A stretch of 64,000 nt of DNA from Blastomonas ursincola (GCF_013607875.1 NZ_VDES01000002.1:761638-825637); one strand, 5' to 3'. Positions 8,824 through 17,760 are shown, numbered from the stretch's first letter. The notes: generated by a model from the letters alone, not told the origin. Numbers and translations: made by a program.

Positions 8824-9186
8824 GTGGCAAAAAGAGTGCTGGTTGTCGAGGACAACGACCTTAATCGCAAACTTTTCTGCGATCTGCTCAGCGCACACGG
8901 CTTCGCGGTCGAGGGGCTGGCCGATGGCCGCGAGGTGATGGAGCGCGCGCGCCAGTTCGTGCCGGGGCTGATCATCATGGACATCCAGTTGCCGCATGTC
9001 AGCGGGCTGGAGCTCATCGAGGCGATCAAGGCCGATCGCGACCTGCGCCTGATCCCGATCATGGCGGTGACAGCCTATGCCGGCAAGGGCGACGAGGACC
9101 GCATCCGCGCCGCGGGGGCCGAGGGCTATGTCTCCAAGCCCGTCTCGATCGGCCCGTTCATGGCAGCGGTGAACGCGCTCGTCTGA
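8824..9186 (+). CDS. divK: Single-domain response regulator DivK
   Basis: 120 residues made of a receiver domain alone. DivK is a diffusible phospho-regulator that, through DivJ/PleC/DivL, controls the CckA-ChpT-CtrA cell-cycle relay. The acidic pocket VVEDND is at residues 7-12, the phosphoacceptor is Asp53 in IMDIQLP, and the conserved Thr/Ala (VTAYAGKGDEDRI) and Lys (YVSKPVS) are present. Asp53 matches the Caulobacter DivK position, and the VVEDNDLNRKLF and AGKGDEDRIR segments are DivK-specific. GTG start chosen because the upstream frame shares nothing with the family. Confidence 0.9.
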   Translation: MAKRVLVVEDNDLNRKLFCDLLSAHGFAVEGLADGREVMERARQFVPGLIIMDIQLPHVSGLELIEAIKADRDLRLIPIMAVTAYAGKGDEDRIRAAGAEGYVSKPVSIGPFMAAVNALV

Positions 9187-9211
9187 GCCGCGCCCACCGC
9201 CTGCATGTCCG

Positions 9212-10459
9212 TCAGATCCGCTCGATGATGATCGCAGGCGCCATGCCGCCCGCCGCGCACATCGTGATCAGGCCATAGCGGCCGCCCGAACGCTCGAGCT
9301 CGTCGAGCGCGGTGCCGATCAGCATCGATCCGGTCGCCCCGATGGGATGACCCAGCGCCATCGCGCCGCCGTTGATGTTCACCTTCTCGCGGTCGAGATC
9401 GAGGTCGCGGATGAACTTTTCGGCGACCACGGCGAAGGCTTCGTTGATTTCCCAGACGTCGATATCGTCCTTGGAAAGGCCAGCGCGCTCGAGCGCCTTC
9501 TTGGCCGCAGGGACGGGCGCGTTGAGCATCAGCGTCGGGTCATCGCCCATGTTGACATAGGTAACGACGCGCGCGCGGGGCTTGAGGCCGTGCTTGTCGG
9601 CATAATCCTTCGAGGTCAGCAACAGCGCGGCGGCGCCATCGACCACGCCCGAGCTGTTGCCCGCGTGATGGACATGCTCGATCTTGAGATCGGGATAGCG
9701 GCGGTTGATCTGCTTGCGGAAGGTGGTGCCGCCGATCTCGAAATCGGCCATGCCGGCAAAGGCGGGCTTCAATGCAGCGAGGCTCTCGGCAGTGGTATCG
9801 GGCCGGGGGAATTCTTCCTTGTCGAGCGCGACGCTGCCATCGGGATTGTGCACCGGCACCACCGACTTGTCGAACCGGCCTTCGGCGATCGCGCGCGCGG
9901 CGCGCTGCTGGCTGACCAGCGCCAGCGCATCGAGGTCCTCGCGCGAAATGCCCTCCATCGAGGCGATGGCATCGCCGCAAACGCCCTGGTGCGATTGCGG
10001 GTGCAGTTCGTCGAGCGCAGGGTTGTGCGATCCCATCAGCGGCGGAGGCATGCCGGCATTCGCCTCGGCCGCAGCAACGACCTGGGTATAGCTCATCATC
10101 TCGGTGCCGCCGGCGATGACGCAGTCTTCCATGCCCGACATGATCGCAGCCGTGGCAAGGTTCACCGAGGTGATGCCGCCGCCGCAGAACCGGTCCAGCG
10201 TCATGCCGCTCGCCTTGATGTCATAGCCCGCCGCGAGCGCCGCCATGCGGCCGAGATCGCCGCCCTGCTTGCCCTTCTGCGTCGAGGTCGACCAGATCAC
10301 GTCATCGACGGTGGCGGTGTCGAGGCCGTTGCGCTCCTTGATCGCCCTGAGCACGGTGGCGGCGAGATCCTGCGGGTGCAGGTGCGACAGCGCGCCCTTG
10401 CCGGGCTTGCCGACCCCGCGCGGGGTGCGGACGGCATCGATGATATAGGCTTCGGCCAT
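9212..10459 (-). CDS. Acetyl-CoA C-acyltransferase (thiolase)
   Basis: 415 residues. Condenses or cleaves acyl-CoA units (beta-oxidation or acetoacetyl-CoA formation). The nucleophilic Cys lies in DRFCGGGITSVN, the catalytic His in GHPIGATGS and the second Cys in TMCAAGGMAPAII; all three are intact. The start at ATG 10459 is preceded by GAGAGGAG with a nine-base gap. No beta-oxidation multienzyme partner gene is adjacent, so this is a stand-alone thiolase; such genes are often used for fatty-acid or polyester metabolism. A 28-bp palindrome just upstream (10477-10504) suggests control by a TetR-type regulator encoded elsewhere. Confidence 0.93.
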   Translation of the reverse strand: MAEAYIIDAVRTPRGVGKPGKGALSHLHPQDLAATVLRAIKERNGLDTATVDDVIWSTSTQKGKQGGDLGRMAALAAGYDIKASGMTLDRFCGGGITSVNLATAAIMSGMEDCVIAGGTEMMSYTQVVAAAEANAGMPPPLMGSHNPALDELHPQSHQGVCGDAIASMEGISREDLDALALVSQQRAARAIAEGRFDKSVVPVHNPDGSVALDKEEFPRPDTTAESLAALKPAFAGMADFEIGGTTFRKQINRRYPDLKIEHVHHAGNSSGVVDGAAALLLTSKDYADKHGLKPRARVVTYVNMGDDPTLMLNAPVPAAKKALERAGLSKDDIDVWEINEAFAVVAEKFIRDLDLDREKVNINGGAMALGHPIGATGSMLIGTALDELERSGGRYGLITMCAAGGMAPAIIIERI

Positions 10460-10476
10460 GTTCAGGCTCCTCTCCA

Positions 10477-10504
10477 ACTGGTTTAATCGCTCGGTTAAAC
10501 CAGT
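10477..10504. promoter_or_regulatory. Palindromic operator of the thiolase gene
   Basis: Two 13-base half-sites (ACTGGTTTAATCG and the complement of CGGTTAAACCAGT) flank a two-base centre, with 12 of 13 positions pairing. It sits between the ABC-F stop and the thiolase ribosome site. Its size, symmetry and place are typical of TetR/FadR-class operators for fatty-acid genes. No run of T follows on the minus strand, so a terminator is less likely. Confidence 0.65.
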
Positions 10505-10522
10505 CAGGAGCGCCCGGCAAGC

Positions 10523-12385
10523 CTATTCCAGCGTCTCGAGCATTTCGTTGCTCTCGAGCCAACTCGCCTCGACCTCTGCCAGTTCGTCCGCGATCTTCGA
10601 GCGACGGCGCGAGAGCTCGCTCATCGTCAGCTTGGCCAGTTCGCCGCTCGCCGAAGAGGGATCGAACATCGCGCGGTCGATCTCGCTCATCCTCGCCTGG
10701 AGCGTCGCGATCTGCTTTTCGGCCGCGCTGACCTTGGCGCGGACCTGGCGCAGCTGTTCGCGGCGTTCGGCCTCGGCCTTCTTGTCCTTCTTCGCCTTGG
10801 GCTTCGCCTCGCCCTTGGGCTGGTTCACCCCCAGGATGAAGTCGATATAATCGTCCATGCTGCCCGCATATTCGGTGGCGGTACCGTTATCGACCAGCAC
10901 CAGCCGGTCGGCGGTCAGCTCGACCATGTGACGGTCGTGGCTGATCAGCAGCACCGCGCCCGAATAGTCGTTGAGCGCCTGGACCAAAGCCTCGCGCGCA
11001 TCGACGTCCAAGTGGTTGGTCGGCTCGTCGAGGATGAGCAGGTGCGGCGCATCGCGGGTGATCAGCGCCAGCGCCAGCCGCGCGCGCTCGCCGCCCGACA
11101 ATGTGCCGACCTGCGATGTCGCGCGGTTGCCCGAAAAGCCGAACCGGCCGAGCTGTGCGCGCACTGCCGCCGGGGTCTTGCCCTGCATCGCGCGGGTCAT
11201 CTGCTCGAGCGGGGTGCTGTCCGCCTCCAGCTCCTCGACCTGATACTGGGTGAAATAGCCCACCTGCATCTTGCCCGCGGTGTTCATCGCGCCGTCCATC
11301 GGCGCGAGCTGTGCGGCAAGGAGGCGCGCGAGCGTGGTCTTGCCGTTACCGTTGCGCCCCAACAGCGCGACCCGGTCGTCGGGATCGATCCGCAGGTTCA
11401 GCCGCTGCAAAATCGGCTTGGCCTCGGCATAGCCCACCGCTGCCAGATCGAGCGTGATCAATGGCGGCTTGAGCTCTGAGGGGCTCGGGAAATCGAAGCT
11501 CAGCGACGGGTCTTCGATCAATGCGGTGATCGGCTGCATCTTGGCGAGCATTTTCGCGCGCGACTGGGCCTGCTTTGCGGTGGAGGCGCGGGCCGAGTTG
11601 CGCGCGATATAGTCCTGCAGCTTGGCGCGCTGGGCGTCCTGCGCCTGTTTCGCGGCGGCGAGCTGCGCCGCGCGTTCGGCGCGCTGGCGCTCGAAACTGT
11701 CATAGCCGCCGGGATAGAGCGTCACCTTGCCGCCCTGCAGGTGCAGGATATGGTCGACGACATTGTTGAGCAGGTCGCGCTCGTGGCTGATAACGATCAG
11801 CGTGGCGGGATAGGCCTTGAGGAAATTCTCCAGCCAGACCGTCGCTTCGAGATCGAGATGGTTCGACGGCTCGTCGAGCAGCAGCACATCGGGCTGCGAG
11901 AACAGCAGCGCGCCCAAGGCGACGCGCATCTTCCAGCCGCCCGAAAAGCTGTCGAGCGGGCGGTTCTGCATCTCCTCGTCGAAGCCTAGGCCGGTGAGGA
12001 TGATCGCCGCGCGCGAGGGCGCGCTGTACGCGTCGATCGCGAGCAGGCGTTCGTGCACATCGCCCAGCCGGTCGGGATCGGTGCAGGTCTCCGCCTCTTC
12101 GAGCAGGGCGGTGCGCTCGACATCGGCGGCGAGCACGGTATCGAGCGGCGTCCTGTCGCCATGCGGTGCTTCCTGCGCGACATAACCCAGCCGTGCGAGC
12201 CGGGGCATCTCGATCTCGCCGTCATCGGGCTCGAGCTCGCCGATCATCACCTTCATCAGCGTCGACTTGCCTGCGCCGTTGCGGCCGATCAGGCCGACAC
12301 GACTGCCCGGCGGGATCGCCGCCGTTGCGCCGTCCAATATGGTGCGGCCGCCCAGGCGCACGGTGATGTTGTTCATCGAAAGCAT
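10523..12385 (-). CDS. ABC-F family ATP-binding protein
   Basis: 620 residues with two ATP-binding cassettes and no membrane segments, the ABC-F plan; members act on ribosomes. Cassette 1: Walker A GRNGAGKST (about residue 36), signature SFSGGWKMRV, Walker B LLLDEPSNHLD. A linker rich in Gln/Ala/Arg follows (residues about 240-275, the P-site tRNA-interaction motif region). Cassette 2: GRNGNGKTT, LSGGERARL, LILDEPTNHLD. The C-terminus is a Lys/Glu-rich coiled coil. Closest in plan to Uup/YheS housekeeping factors; antibiotic resistance cannot be inferred. No partner gene is close by. Confidence 0.92.
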   Translation of the reverse strand: MLSMNNITVRLGGRTILDGATAAIPPGSRVGLIGRNGAGKSTLMKVMIGELEPDDGEIEMPRLARLGYVAQEAPHGDRTPLDTVLAADVERTALLEEAETCTDPDRLGDVHERLLAIDAYSAPSRAAIILTGLGFDEEMQNRPLDSFSGGWKMRVALGALLFSQPDVLLLDEPSNHLDLEATVWLENFLKAYPATLIVISHERDLLNNVVDHILHLQGGKVTLYPGGYDSFERQRAERAAQLAAAKQAQDAQRAKLQDYIARNSARASTAKQAQSRAKMLAKMQPITALIEDPSLSFDFPSPSELKPPLITLDLAAVGYAEAKPILQRLNLRIDPDDRVALLGRNGNGKTTLARLLAAQLAPMDGAMNTAGKMQVGYFTQYQVEELEADSTPLEQMTRAMQGKTPAAVRAQLGRFGFSGNRATSQVGTLSGGERARLALALITRDAPHLLILDEPTNHLDVDAREALVQALNDYSGAVLLISHDRHMVELTADRLVLVDNGTATEYAGSMDDYIDFILGVNQPKGEAKPKAKKDKKAEAERREQLRQVRAKVSAAEKQIATLQARMSEIDRAMFDPSSASGELAKLTMSELSRRRSKIADELAEVEASWLESNEMLETLE

Positions 12386-12642
12386 GGGCTGCGCCTATCA
12401 GCAGACGCGCCATTCGCCAAGCGGTCCGATGCTGCGCCGCAGCGAAAAGGCTTGCACCCGCATGAACGGGGTGCGCGATCCGATACACTTTGCGACACTT
12501 TTGCCGCGCGCAAGGCAAATCTGTGCGACAATAGCGGGCTAGAACAGCGGTCATGGGAGCCGCTTCGGACCATGACCTGCCCCCTGCTAGCCTGGTCCGG
12601 AGCGGCTTCCGCCCCCAAGACGGAATTGAAGGAATGCCCCCC

Positions 12643-13257
12643 ATGAAGAAGACCCTCATTGCCGGCGCTGCGCTGGCTGCATTGCTCACTGGCAGCATGG
12701 CGCTGGCGCAGCCCGCCCCGGGCCAGAAGCGCGGACCCGATGCCAATCAGGACGGCGTCGTCACGCAGGAAGAGGCGCGCGCGCAGGCTGCGAAAATGTT
12801 CGAACGCATCGATTTCAACAAGGACGGCAAGATCGACAAGGCCGATCGCGACGCCCGCATGGCCGAACGTTTCAAGCAGATGGACACTGACGGTAGCGGC
12901 GAGGTCAGCCTTGCCGAGATGACCGCCGCGCGCGAAGCGCGTCAGGCCAAGCGCGCCGAGCGCATGGCGATGCGTGCCGATCGTGGCCCGGGCGAGCCGG
13001 GCGCGCGCATGGGCGGCAAGCGCGGCGGTCGCGGAATGGGCATGCGTGGCCATGGCGGTATGCGCGGCGGCATGATGCGGCTCGATGCCGACAAGGATGG
13101 CGCAATCACGCTCGCCGAGTTCGAGGCGGGAGCGCTCGAGCGCTTCAACCGACACGATACCAACAAGGACGGCAGGATCACCCAGGAAGAGCGCGCTGCC
13201 GCGCGCGAGGCGATGAAACAGCGCTGGCAGCAGCGCAAGGCCGCACCCCAGGGCTGA
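12643..13257 (+). CDS. Secreted EF-hand protein
   Basis: 204 residues. Signal peptide MKKTLIAGAALAALLTGSMALA, cut after ALA, so periplasmic. Five EF-hand-like calcium loops are visible: DANQDGVVTQEE, DFNKDGKIDKAD, DTDGSGEVSLAE, DADKDGAITLAE and DTNKDGRITQEE, with a Gly/Arg/Met-rich linker (residues about 115-145) between the third and fourth. Start ATG 12643 has GAAGGA nine bases ahead; ATG 12634 is too close to that site. 99 bases downstream begins a two-component pair on the same strand, which may sense or respond to calcium or to this protein. Confidence 0.9.
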   Translation: MKKTLIAGAALAALLTGSMALAQPAPGQKRGPDANQDGVVTQEEARAQAAKMFERIDFNKDGKIDKADRDARMAERFKQMDTDGSGEVSLAEMTAAREARQAKRAERMAMRADRGPGEPGARMGGKRGGRGMGMRGHGGMRGGMMRLDADKDGAITLAEFEAGALERFNRHDTNKDGRITQEERAAAREAMKQRWQQRKAAPQG

Positions 13258-13356
13258 CCTTCGCCGCTCAAGACCATCAGGCTCCGGGCGCAGACTCCCC
13301 TATGCGTCCGGGGCCGGTTGCCTTTCTCCCCCGCACCCGGCACATGCTGACATTCG

Positions 13357-14091
13357 ATGACCGATCCCGTCCATATCCTGCTGATCGATGACGAGCCGAC
13401 ATTGCGCGAGCCGCTGGCCGAATATCTGACCGGCCAGGGCTTTGCCGTGACCGAGGCGGGCGATGCAGCGAAGGCGCGCACGCTGATGCGCGACCAGCGC
13501 TTCTCGATCCTGCTGCTCGACATCATGATGCCGGGCGAGGATGGCTTGAGCCTCTGCCGCCATGTCGCGGCGCAATCCGAAACGCCGGTCATCCTGCTCA
13601 CCGCCAAGGGCGAGGCGATGGACCGCATCATCGGGCTGGAAATCGGTGCGGACGATTATGTCGTGAAGCCGTTCGACCCGCGCGAGCTGGTGGCGCGGAT
13701 CAAGACCGTGCTGCGCCGTGCCGCGCGCGTGCCCCAGCCTGCCGAGGACGAGCCGCAGGGCTTCGAGTTCGACGGCTGGACGCTCGATACCGTCAAGCGC
13801 CGCCTGACCGATCCCGATGGCGCGCTGGTCCCCATTTCCACCGCCGAGTTCAAGCTGCTGCAGGTGTTCTGCGAACATGCAGGACACGTGCTCAACCGCG
13901 ACCAGCTGCTCGATCTCGCGCATGGCCGCGAGGCGCATCTGTTCGACCGCGCGATCGACAACCAGATCAGCCGGTTGCGCAAGAAGGTGGAAGCGGACAA
14001 CCGCTCGCCGCGCCTGATCAAGACCGTCTGGGGGGGCGGCTATACGCTCGCCGCGCGCGTGCGGCGCCTCGCCAGCCCGGACACCCCATGA
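13357..14091 (+). CDS. OmpR/PhoB-family response regulator
   Basis: 244 residues. The receiver domain spans residues 1-120 with the acidic pair Asp11-Asp12, phosphoacceptor Asp55 in LLLDIMMPGEDG, Thr in LLTAKGEA and Lys in DDYVVKPFDP. A winged-helix DNA-binding domain fills residues about 140-235 (STAEFKLLQVF, LLDLAHGR, DRAIDNQISRLRKKVE, WGGGYTLA). Pairs with the histidine kinase whose start overlaps its stop by four bases (ATGA). The EF-hand gene upstream may belong to the same regulon. Confidence 0.95.
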   Translation: MTDPVHILLIDDEPTLREPLAEYLTGQGFAVTEAGDAAKARTLMRDQRFSILLLDIMMPGEDGLSLCRHVAAQSETPVILLTAKGEAMDRIIGLEIGADDYVVKPFDPRELVARIKTVLRRAARVPQPAEDEPQGFEFDGWTLDTVKRRLTDPDGALVPISTAEFKLLQVFCEHAGHVLNRDQLLDLAHGREAHLFDRAIDNQISRLRKKVEADNRSPRLIKTVWGGGYTLAARVRRLASPDTP

Positions 14092-15494
14092 GCCTGTTCC
14101 AGCGGCTCTGGCCGTCGAGCCTTGCCGGGCGGCTGCTACTCACCATCGCCTTTGCGCTGCTGGCAGGTCAGCTGGTCAATGCCGCGCTGCTGGTCCGCGC
14201 GCAGCGCGAACAGGCGCTGGACCGGATCGCGGCCGAGGCTTCGGTCCGGCTGATTGCCGCGACCGATCGCCTGCAGCAGGGTCGGCCGTTGCGCGAGCGC
14301 TTCGGCAGCCGCATCGAGCGCGCACCCGGCTTCCGGCTGCGCCGCACCGACTTGACCCCCGACAATCCGGTCCAGCCGGACATGCGGCCCGCGCCCGGCC
14401 TGGTGTCGCGCCTGGCCGCCATTCTGCCGAGCTATGGCGTTCCGTCCACGCGGATCGACGCGGCGCTGATGCCGGCCCCGCCGCGCGCCCGCAGGGTCGA
14501 TCGGCTGGCGGCCGAAATCGGCGGGCGCAACGATCGCCCGATCAGCAAGCTCGCGCTGATCGCCATCCAGCGGCCCGACGGACAGTGGCTGAGCGTCCGG
14601 GTGCCCGTGCCCGAAGCCTCGGTGCGCATTCTGGCGACGATTATCGGGCAGACGGTAATCCTGTATCTGGTCATGCTGGTCCCGCTCGTGTGGCTGACAC
14701 GCCGGATCGCCCGATCGATGGGAACGTTGCGCGAAGGCGTGGCGCATTTCGAGCGGACCCAGGAGGCGCGCTCGATCGAGCCGACCGGGCCCAGCGATCT
14801 TGCCGACCTCACCCGCTCGTTCAACGCTATGAGCGCGCGCATCGCCGCGATGCTGAACGAGAAGGACGTGATGCTCGGCGCGATCGGGCATGATCTCAAG
14901 ACCCCGCTCGCCGCGCTTCGGGTGCGCGTCGAATCGGTGCCCGACGACCGCCAGCGCGAGCGGATGGTCGCCAGCATCGACGACATCACCCGCACGCTCG
15001 ACGATATCCTGACACTGGCGCGGATCGGCCGGACCGGCGAGGAGCGCGAGCCGGTCAATCTGGGTGCGCTGGTCGAGATGATCGCCGACGAATATCGCGA
15101 TCTCGGTCAGGACGTCGCGCTCGCCGATACGCCGCGCATCGTGGTGCCGCTGCAGCTGACCTGGATCCGCCGCGCGCTGCGCAATCTGATCGGCAATGCG
15201 GTGCGCTATGGCGCGCGTGCGCGGGTCAGTATCGCGCAGATACCGGGCAGGGTGAGCATTACCATAGACGATGACGGCCCCGGCATTCCCGACGACCAGA
15301 TCGAACGGATGTTCGAACCCTTTACCCGGCTGGAAGCCTCGCGGAACATGGCCACCGGCGGCACGGGCCTCGGCCTCACCCTCGCGCGCGCGATCCTGCA
15401 CCAGCATGGCGGCGCGCTGCGGTTGGAGAACCGGCGCGGCGCGAGCGGTGTGGTCGAGGGACTGCGGGCGACGATGACGCTGCCGATGGGGTAG
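14088..15494 (+). CDS. Two-component sensor histidine kinase (EnvZ-like layout)
   Basis: 468 residues. Two membrane segments: residues about 15-37 and 181-203, bracketing a periplasmic sensor region of some 140 residues. A HAMP domain follows (RRIARSMGTLREG onward), then the H-box MLGAIGHDLKTPLAALR with phosphoacceptor His268, the N-box (RNLIGNAVRYG), G1 (DDGPGIP) and G2 (GTGLGLTLA). Complete kinase; overlaps the response-regulator gene by four bases. The periplasmic sensor is not of a kind I recognise. An inverted repeat follows the stop. Confidence 0.94.
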   Translation: MSLFQRLWPSSLAGRLLLTIAFALLAGQLVNAALLVRAQREQALDRIAAEASVRLIAATDRLQQGRPLRERFGSRIERAPGFRLRRTDLTPDNPVQPDMRPAPGLVSRLAAILPSYGVPSTRIDAALMPAPPRARRVDRLAAEIGGRNDRPISKLALIAIQRPDGQWLSVRVPVPEASVRILATIIGQTVILYLVMLVPLVWLTRRIARSMGTLREGVAHFERTQEARSIEPTGPSDLADLTRSFNAMSARIAAMLNEKDVMLGAIGHDLKTPLAALRVRVESVPDDRQRERMVASIDDITRTLDDILTLARIGRTGEEREPVNLGALVEMIADEYRDLGQDVALADTPRIVVPLQLTWIRRALRNLIGNAVRYGARARVSIAQIPGRVSITIDDDGPGIPDDQIERMFEPFTRLEASRNMATGGTGLGLTLARAILHQHGGALRLENRRGASGVVEGLRATMTLPMG

Positions 15495-15514
15495 ACATTA
15501 CACGCAGAGTGCCC

Positions 15515-15593
15515 GTCATTCCCGCGAAGGCGGGAATCCCGCTATTTCGGTTCTCCGGACCAGAAGCGGGACCCCCGCCTTCGCGGGGGTGAC
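15515..15593. repeat. REP-like inverted repeat (28-bp arms)
   Basis: Arms at 15515-15542 and 15566-15593 pair over 28 bases with four mismatches, around a 23-base centre. The arms contain the nested palindrome CCCGCGAAGGCGGG. Similar extragenic repeats are widespread in sphingomonad and rhizobial genomes. It lies after the histidine kinase stop and before hemB, where it may also help terminate transcription. Only one copy is in this window. Confidence 0.7.
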
Positions 15594-15668
15594 GAGTTGG
15601 CAGCAAGCACGACAGCATGCTCCCCAACACCGCTTCCCCTCGGCCGGTCCACTCGCTAAGACTGTTCC

Positions 15669-16682
15669 ATGAGCTTTACACCTGTTGCCTCCGCCTATCC
15701 CGCCACCCGCCTGCGCCGCGCGCGTGCCACCGCGTGGAGCCGCGACATGGTGCGCGAGACCTGCCTGTCGCCTGCCAATCTGATCTGGCCGCTGTTCGTG
15801 ACCGAGGGCACGGGCACGGAGGAGCCGATCGCCTCGCTGCCCGGCGTGTCGCGCTGGTCGGTAGACGGGATCGTCGAGCGCGCGCGGGAGGCGGTGGACC
15901 TCGGCATTCCGTGCCTCGCCCTGTTCCCCAACACCCAGGGCGACCGGCGCAGCGACGATGGCGCGGAAGCGCTCAACCCCGACAATCTGATGTGCCGCGC
16001 CATCCGCGCGATCAAGGATGCGCTGGACGATTCCATCGGCGTGCTCACCGATGTCGCGCTCGACCCCTATACTGCGCACGGCCAGGACGGGCTGATCGAC
16101 GGCGAGGGCTATGTGCTCAACGATGCGACGGTCGAGATACTGGTCGGCCAGTCGCTCAACCAGGCGCGGGCCGGGGCAGACATCATCGCGCCGTCGGACA
16201 TGATGGACGGCCGCATCGGCGCGATCCGCGCCGCGCTGGAAGCGGACGGCCACCACAATGTCCAGATCATGAGCTATGCCGCCAAATATGCGAGTGCCTT
16301 TTACGGCCCGTTCCGCGATGCAGTGGGGTCGAGTGGTCTGCTCAAGGGCAACAAAAAGGGCTATCAGATGGACCCGGCGAACGGCGACGAGGCGCTGCGC
16401 GAGGTCGCCATGGACATAGCCGAGGGCGCGGACAGCGTGATGGTCAAGCCCGGCATGCCCTATCTGGACATCGTCTCGCGGGTGAAACAGACGTTCGGCG
16501 TGCCGGTCTATGCCTATATGGTGTCGGGCGAATATGCGATGATCGAAGCGCTTGTCGCCGCCGGTGCGGGCGACCGCGATGCGGTGGTGCTGGAAAGCCT
16601 GCTTGCCTTCCGCCGCGCCGGGTGCAGCGGGGTTCTGACCTACCACGCCGCGCATGCCGCGCGCCTGCTGGCAAAGGGTTGA
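15669..16682 (+). CDS. hemB: Delta-aminolevulinic acid dehydratase (porphobilinogen synthase)
   Basis: 337 residues. Joins two 5-aminolevulinates to porphobilinogen in haem synthesis. The two Schiff-base lysines are in SYAAKYASAFYGP and MVKPGMPYLD. The metal-site loop reads DVALDPYTAHGQDG, with Asp in place of the Cys cluster, the Mg-dependent (alphaproteobacterial) type rather than the zinc type. Full family length. The gamma-carbonic anhydrase gene starts four bases past the stop, so the two are likely cotranscribed. Confidence 0.97.
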   Translation: MSFTPVASAYPATRLRRARATAWSRDMVRETCLSPANLIWPLFVTEGTGTEEPIASLPGVSRWSVDGIVERAREAVDLGIPCLALFPNTQGDRRSDDGAEALNPDNLMCRAIRAIKDALDDSIGVLTDVALDPYTAHGQDGLIDGEGYVLNDATVEILVGQSLNQARAGADIIAPSDMMDGRIGAIRAALEADGHHNVQIMSYAAKYASAFYGPFRDAVGSSGLLKGNKKGYQMDPANGDEALREVAMDIAEGADSVMVKPGMPYLDIVSRVKQTFGVPVYAYMVSGEYAMIEALVAAGAGDRDAVVLESLLAFRRAGCSGVLTYHAAHAARLLAKG

Positions 16683-16686
16683 GACC

Positions 16687-17238
16687 ATGAACGATGTTTC
16701 GATCATCAGCCTGCACGGCAAGACTCCGCGCATTCATGACAGCGCGTTCATCGCGCCCGGCTGCCGCATCATCGGCGATGTGGAGGTCGGCCCCGATGCC
16801 AGCATCTGGTACAATTGCGTGATCCGGGCAGACGTGAACCGCATCGTCATCGGCGCACGGACCAATGTGCAGGACGGCAGCGTCATCCATTGCGACAGTC
16901 CGCGCCCGGGATCGCCCGAGGGCTTCCCGACGATCATCGGCGAAGACGTGCTGATTGGTCATATGGCGATGGTGCATGGCTGCATTCTGGAGGACCGGGC
17001 GTTCGTGGGCCTGGGCGCGATCGTGATGGACGGCTGCCGCATCGGCAGCGATGCGATGCTGGCGGCCGGCGCGATGCTGACGCCGGGCAAGGCCATGCCG
17101 TCAGGCCAGCTCTGGGGCGGGCGGCCCGCGCAGTACATGCGCGACCTGCCCGAGCCCGCGATCATGGGTATGCGCATGGGCGTCGCGCATTATGTCGAGA
17201 ATGCCAGGGCGCACAAGGCAGCCTGCAGCGAGCAATAG
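16687..17238 (+). CDS. Gamma-class carbonic anhydrase family protein
   Basis: 183 residues with a left-handed beta-helix of hexapeptide repeats (GPDASIWYNCVIRADV, IVIGARTNVQDGSVIH, IGEDVLIGHMAMVHGCILE). The three zinc-ligand histidines of the family are present in SVIHCD and IGHMAMVHG. Members interconvert CO2 and bicarbonate, but many bacterial homologues (YrdA/CaiE type) show little measured activity. Cotranscribed with hemB. Potentially relevant to the DabAB carbon-uptake genes at 51-55 kb, though they are far apart. Confidence 0.9.
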   Translation: MNDVSIISLHGKTPRIHDSAFIAPGCRIIGDVEVGPDASIWYNCVIRADVNRIVIGARTNVQDGSVIHCDSPRPGSPEGFPTIIGEDVLIGHMAMVHGCILEDRAFVGLGAIVMDGCRIGSDAMLAAGAMLTPGKAMPSGQLWGGRPAQYMRDLPEPAIMGMRMGVAHYVENARAHKAACSEQ

Positions 17239-17247
17239 CGCATTTCG

Positions 17248-17754
17248 ATGAGCGTCACCCTGATCGAACATCTGCCCTGGCTGTGTGCGCTGGTGGCGAC
17301 GCTGGCCGCGCTCGAGCTGCTGCGCCGGTTGCGCCGGGCGCAATGGCAGCTCGGGGCCGCCGCGCCGGATGCCAACAGCGTCGCGCGGGCGCTCGATCAC
17401 GCGCTGGCGGCCGGCCGGATCGGCAACTGGCATTACGAATGGTCGGAAACGTCGCTGGCCTGGTCGGACGAGGTATTTGCCATTTACGCGCGCGACCGGA
17501 GCCTGGGCGAACCGCCGATGTCCGAAGCGATCCTGGCCTATCATCCCGATGACCGGGCCAAGGTTCGGCGGGCGGTACGGCGCGCGCTCGACCATGGCGA
17601 GGATTTCGACTTTCACGCCCGGCTGCTCAATGAGGCCGGAGAGATGCGCAACATTCTCGTGCGCGGAACCTGTCGTCACGGCAAGGACGGCGCCATCACC
17701 GGCGTGCTGGGTTTCATCATTGACCTGGGGCTGACCGAGCCGCCGACGCGCTGA
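17248..17754 (+). CDS. Membrane-anchored PAS domain protein
   Basis: 168 residues. A single N-terminal hydrophobic segment (LPWLCALVATLAALELL, residues 8-24) is followed by a PAS fold at residues about 50-160: GRIGNWHYEW, LAWSDEVFAIYARD, AYHPDDRAKVRRAVRRAL and FDFHARLLNEAGEMRN match the PAS_3 pattern. No kinase, GGDEF or EAL output domain is attached. It may work as a sensor subunit in trans. Starts ten bases after the gamma-carbonic anhydrase stop. Confidence 0.75.
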   Translation: MSVTLIEHLPWLCALVATLAALELLRRLRRAQWQLGAAAPDANSVARALDHALAAGRIGNWHYEWSETSLAWSDEVFAIYARDRSLGEPPMSEAILAYHPDDRAKVRRAVRRALDHGEDFDFHARLLNEAGEMRNILVRGTCRHGKDGAITGVLGFIIDLGLTEPPTR

Positions 17755-17760
17755 CCGGTC

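Noticed and set aside
10477-10504. Palindrome as a terminator of the ABC-F gene
   Set aside because: No T run follows on the minus strand; symmetry and spacing fit an operator better.
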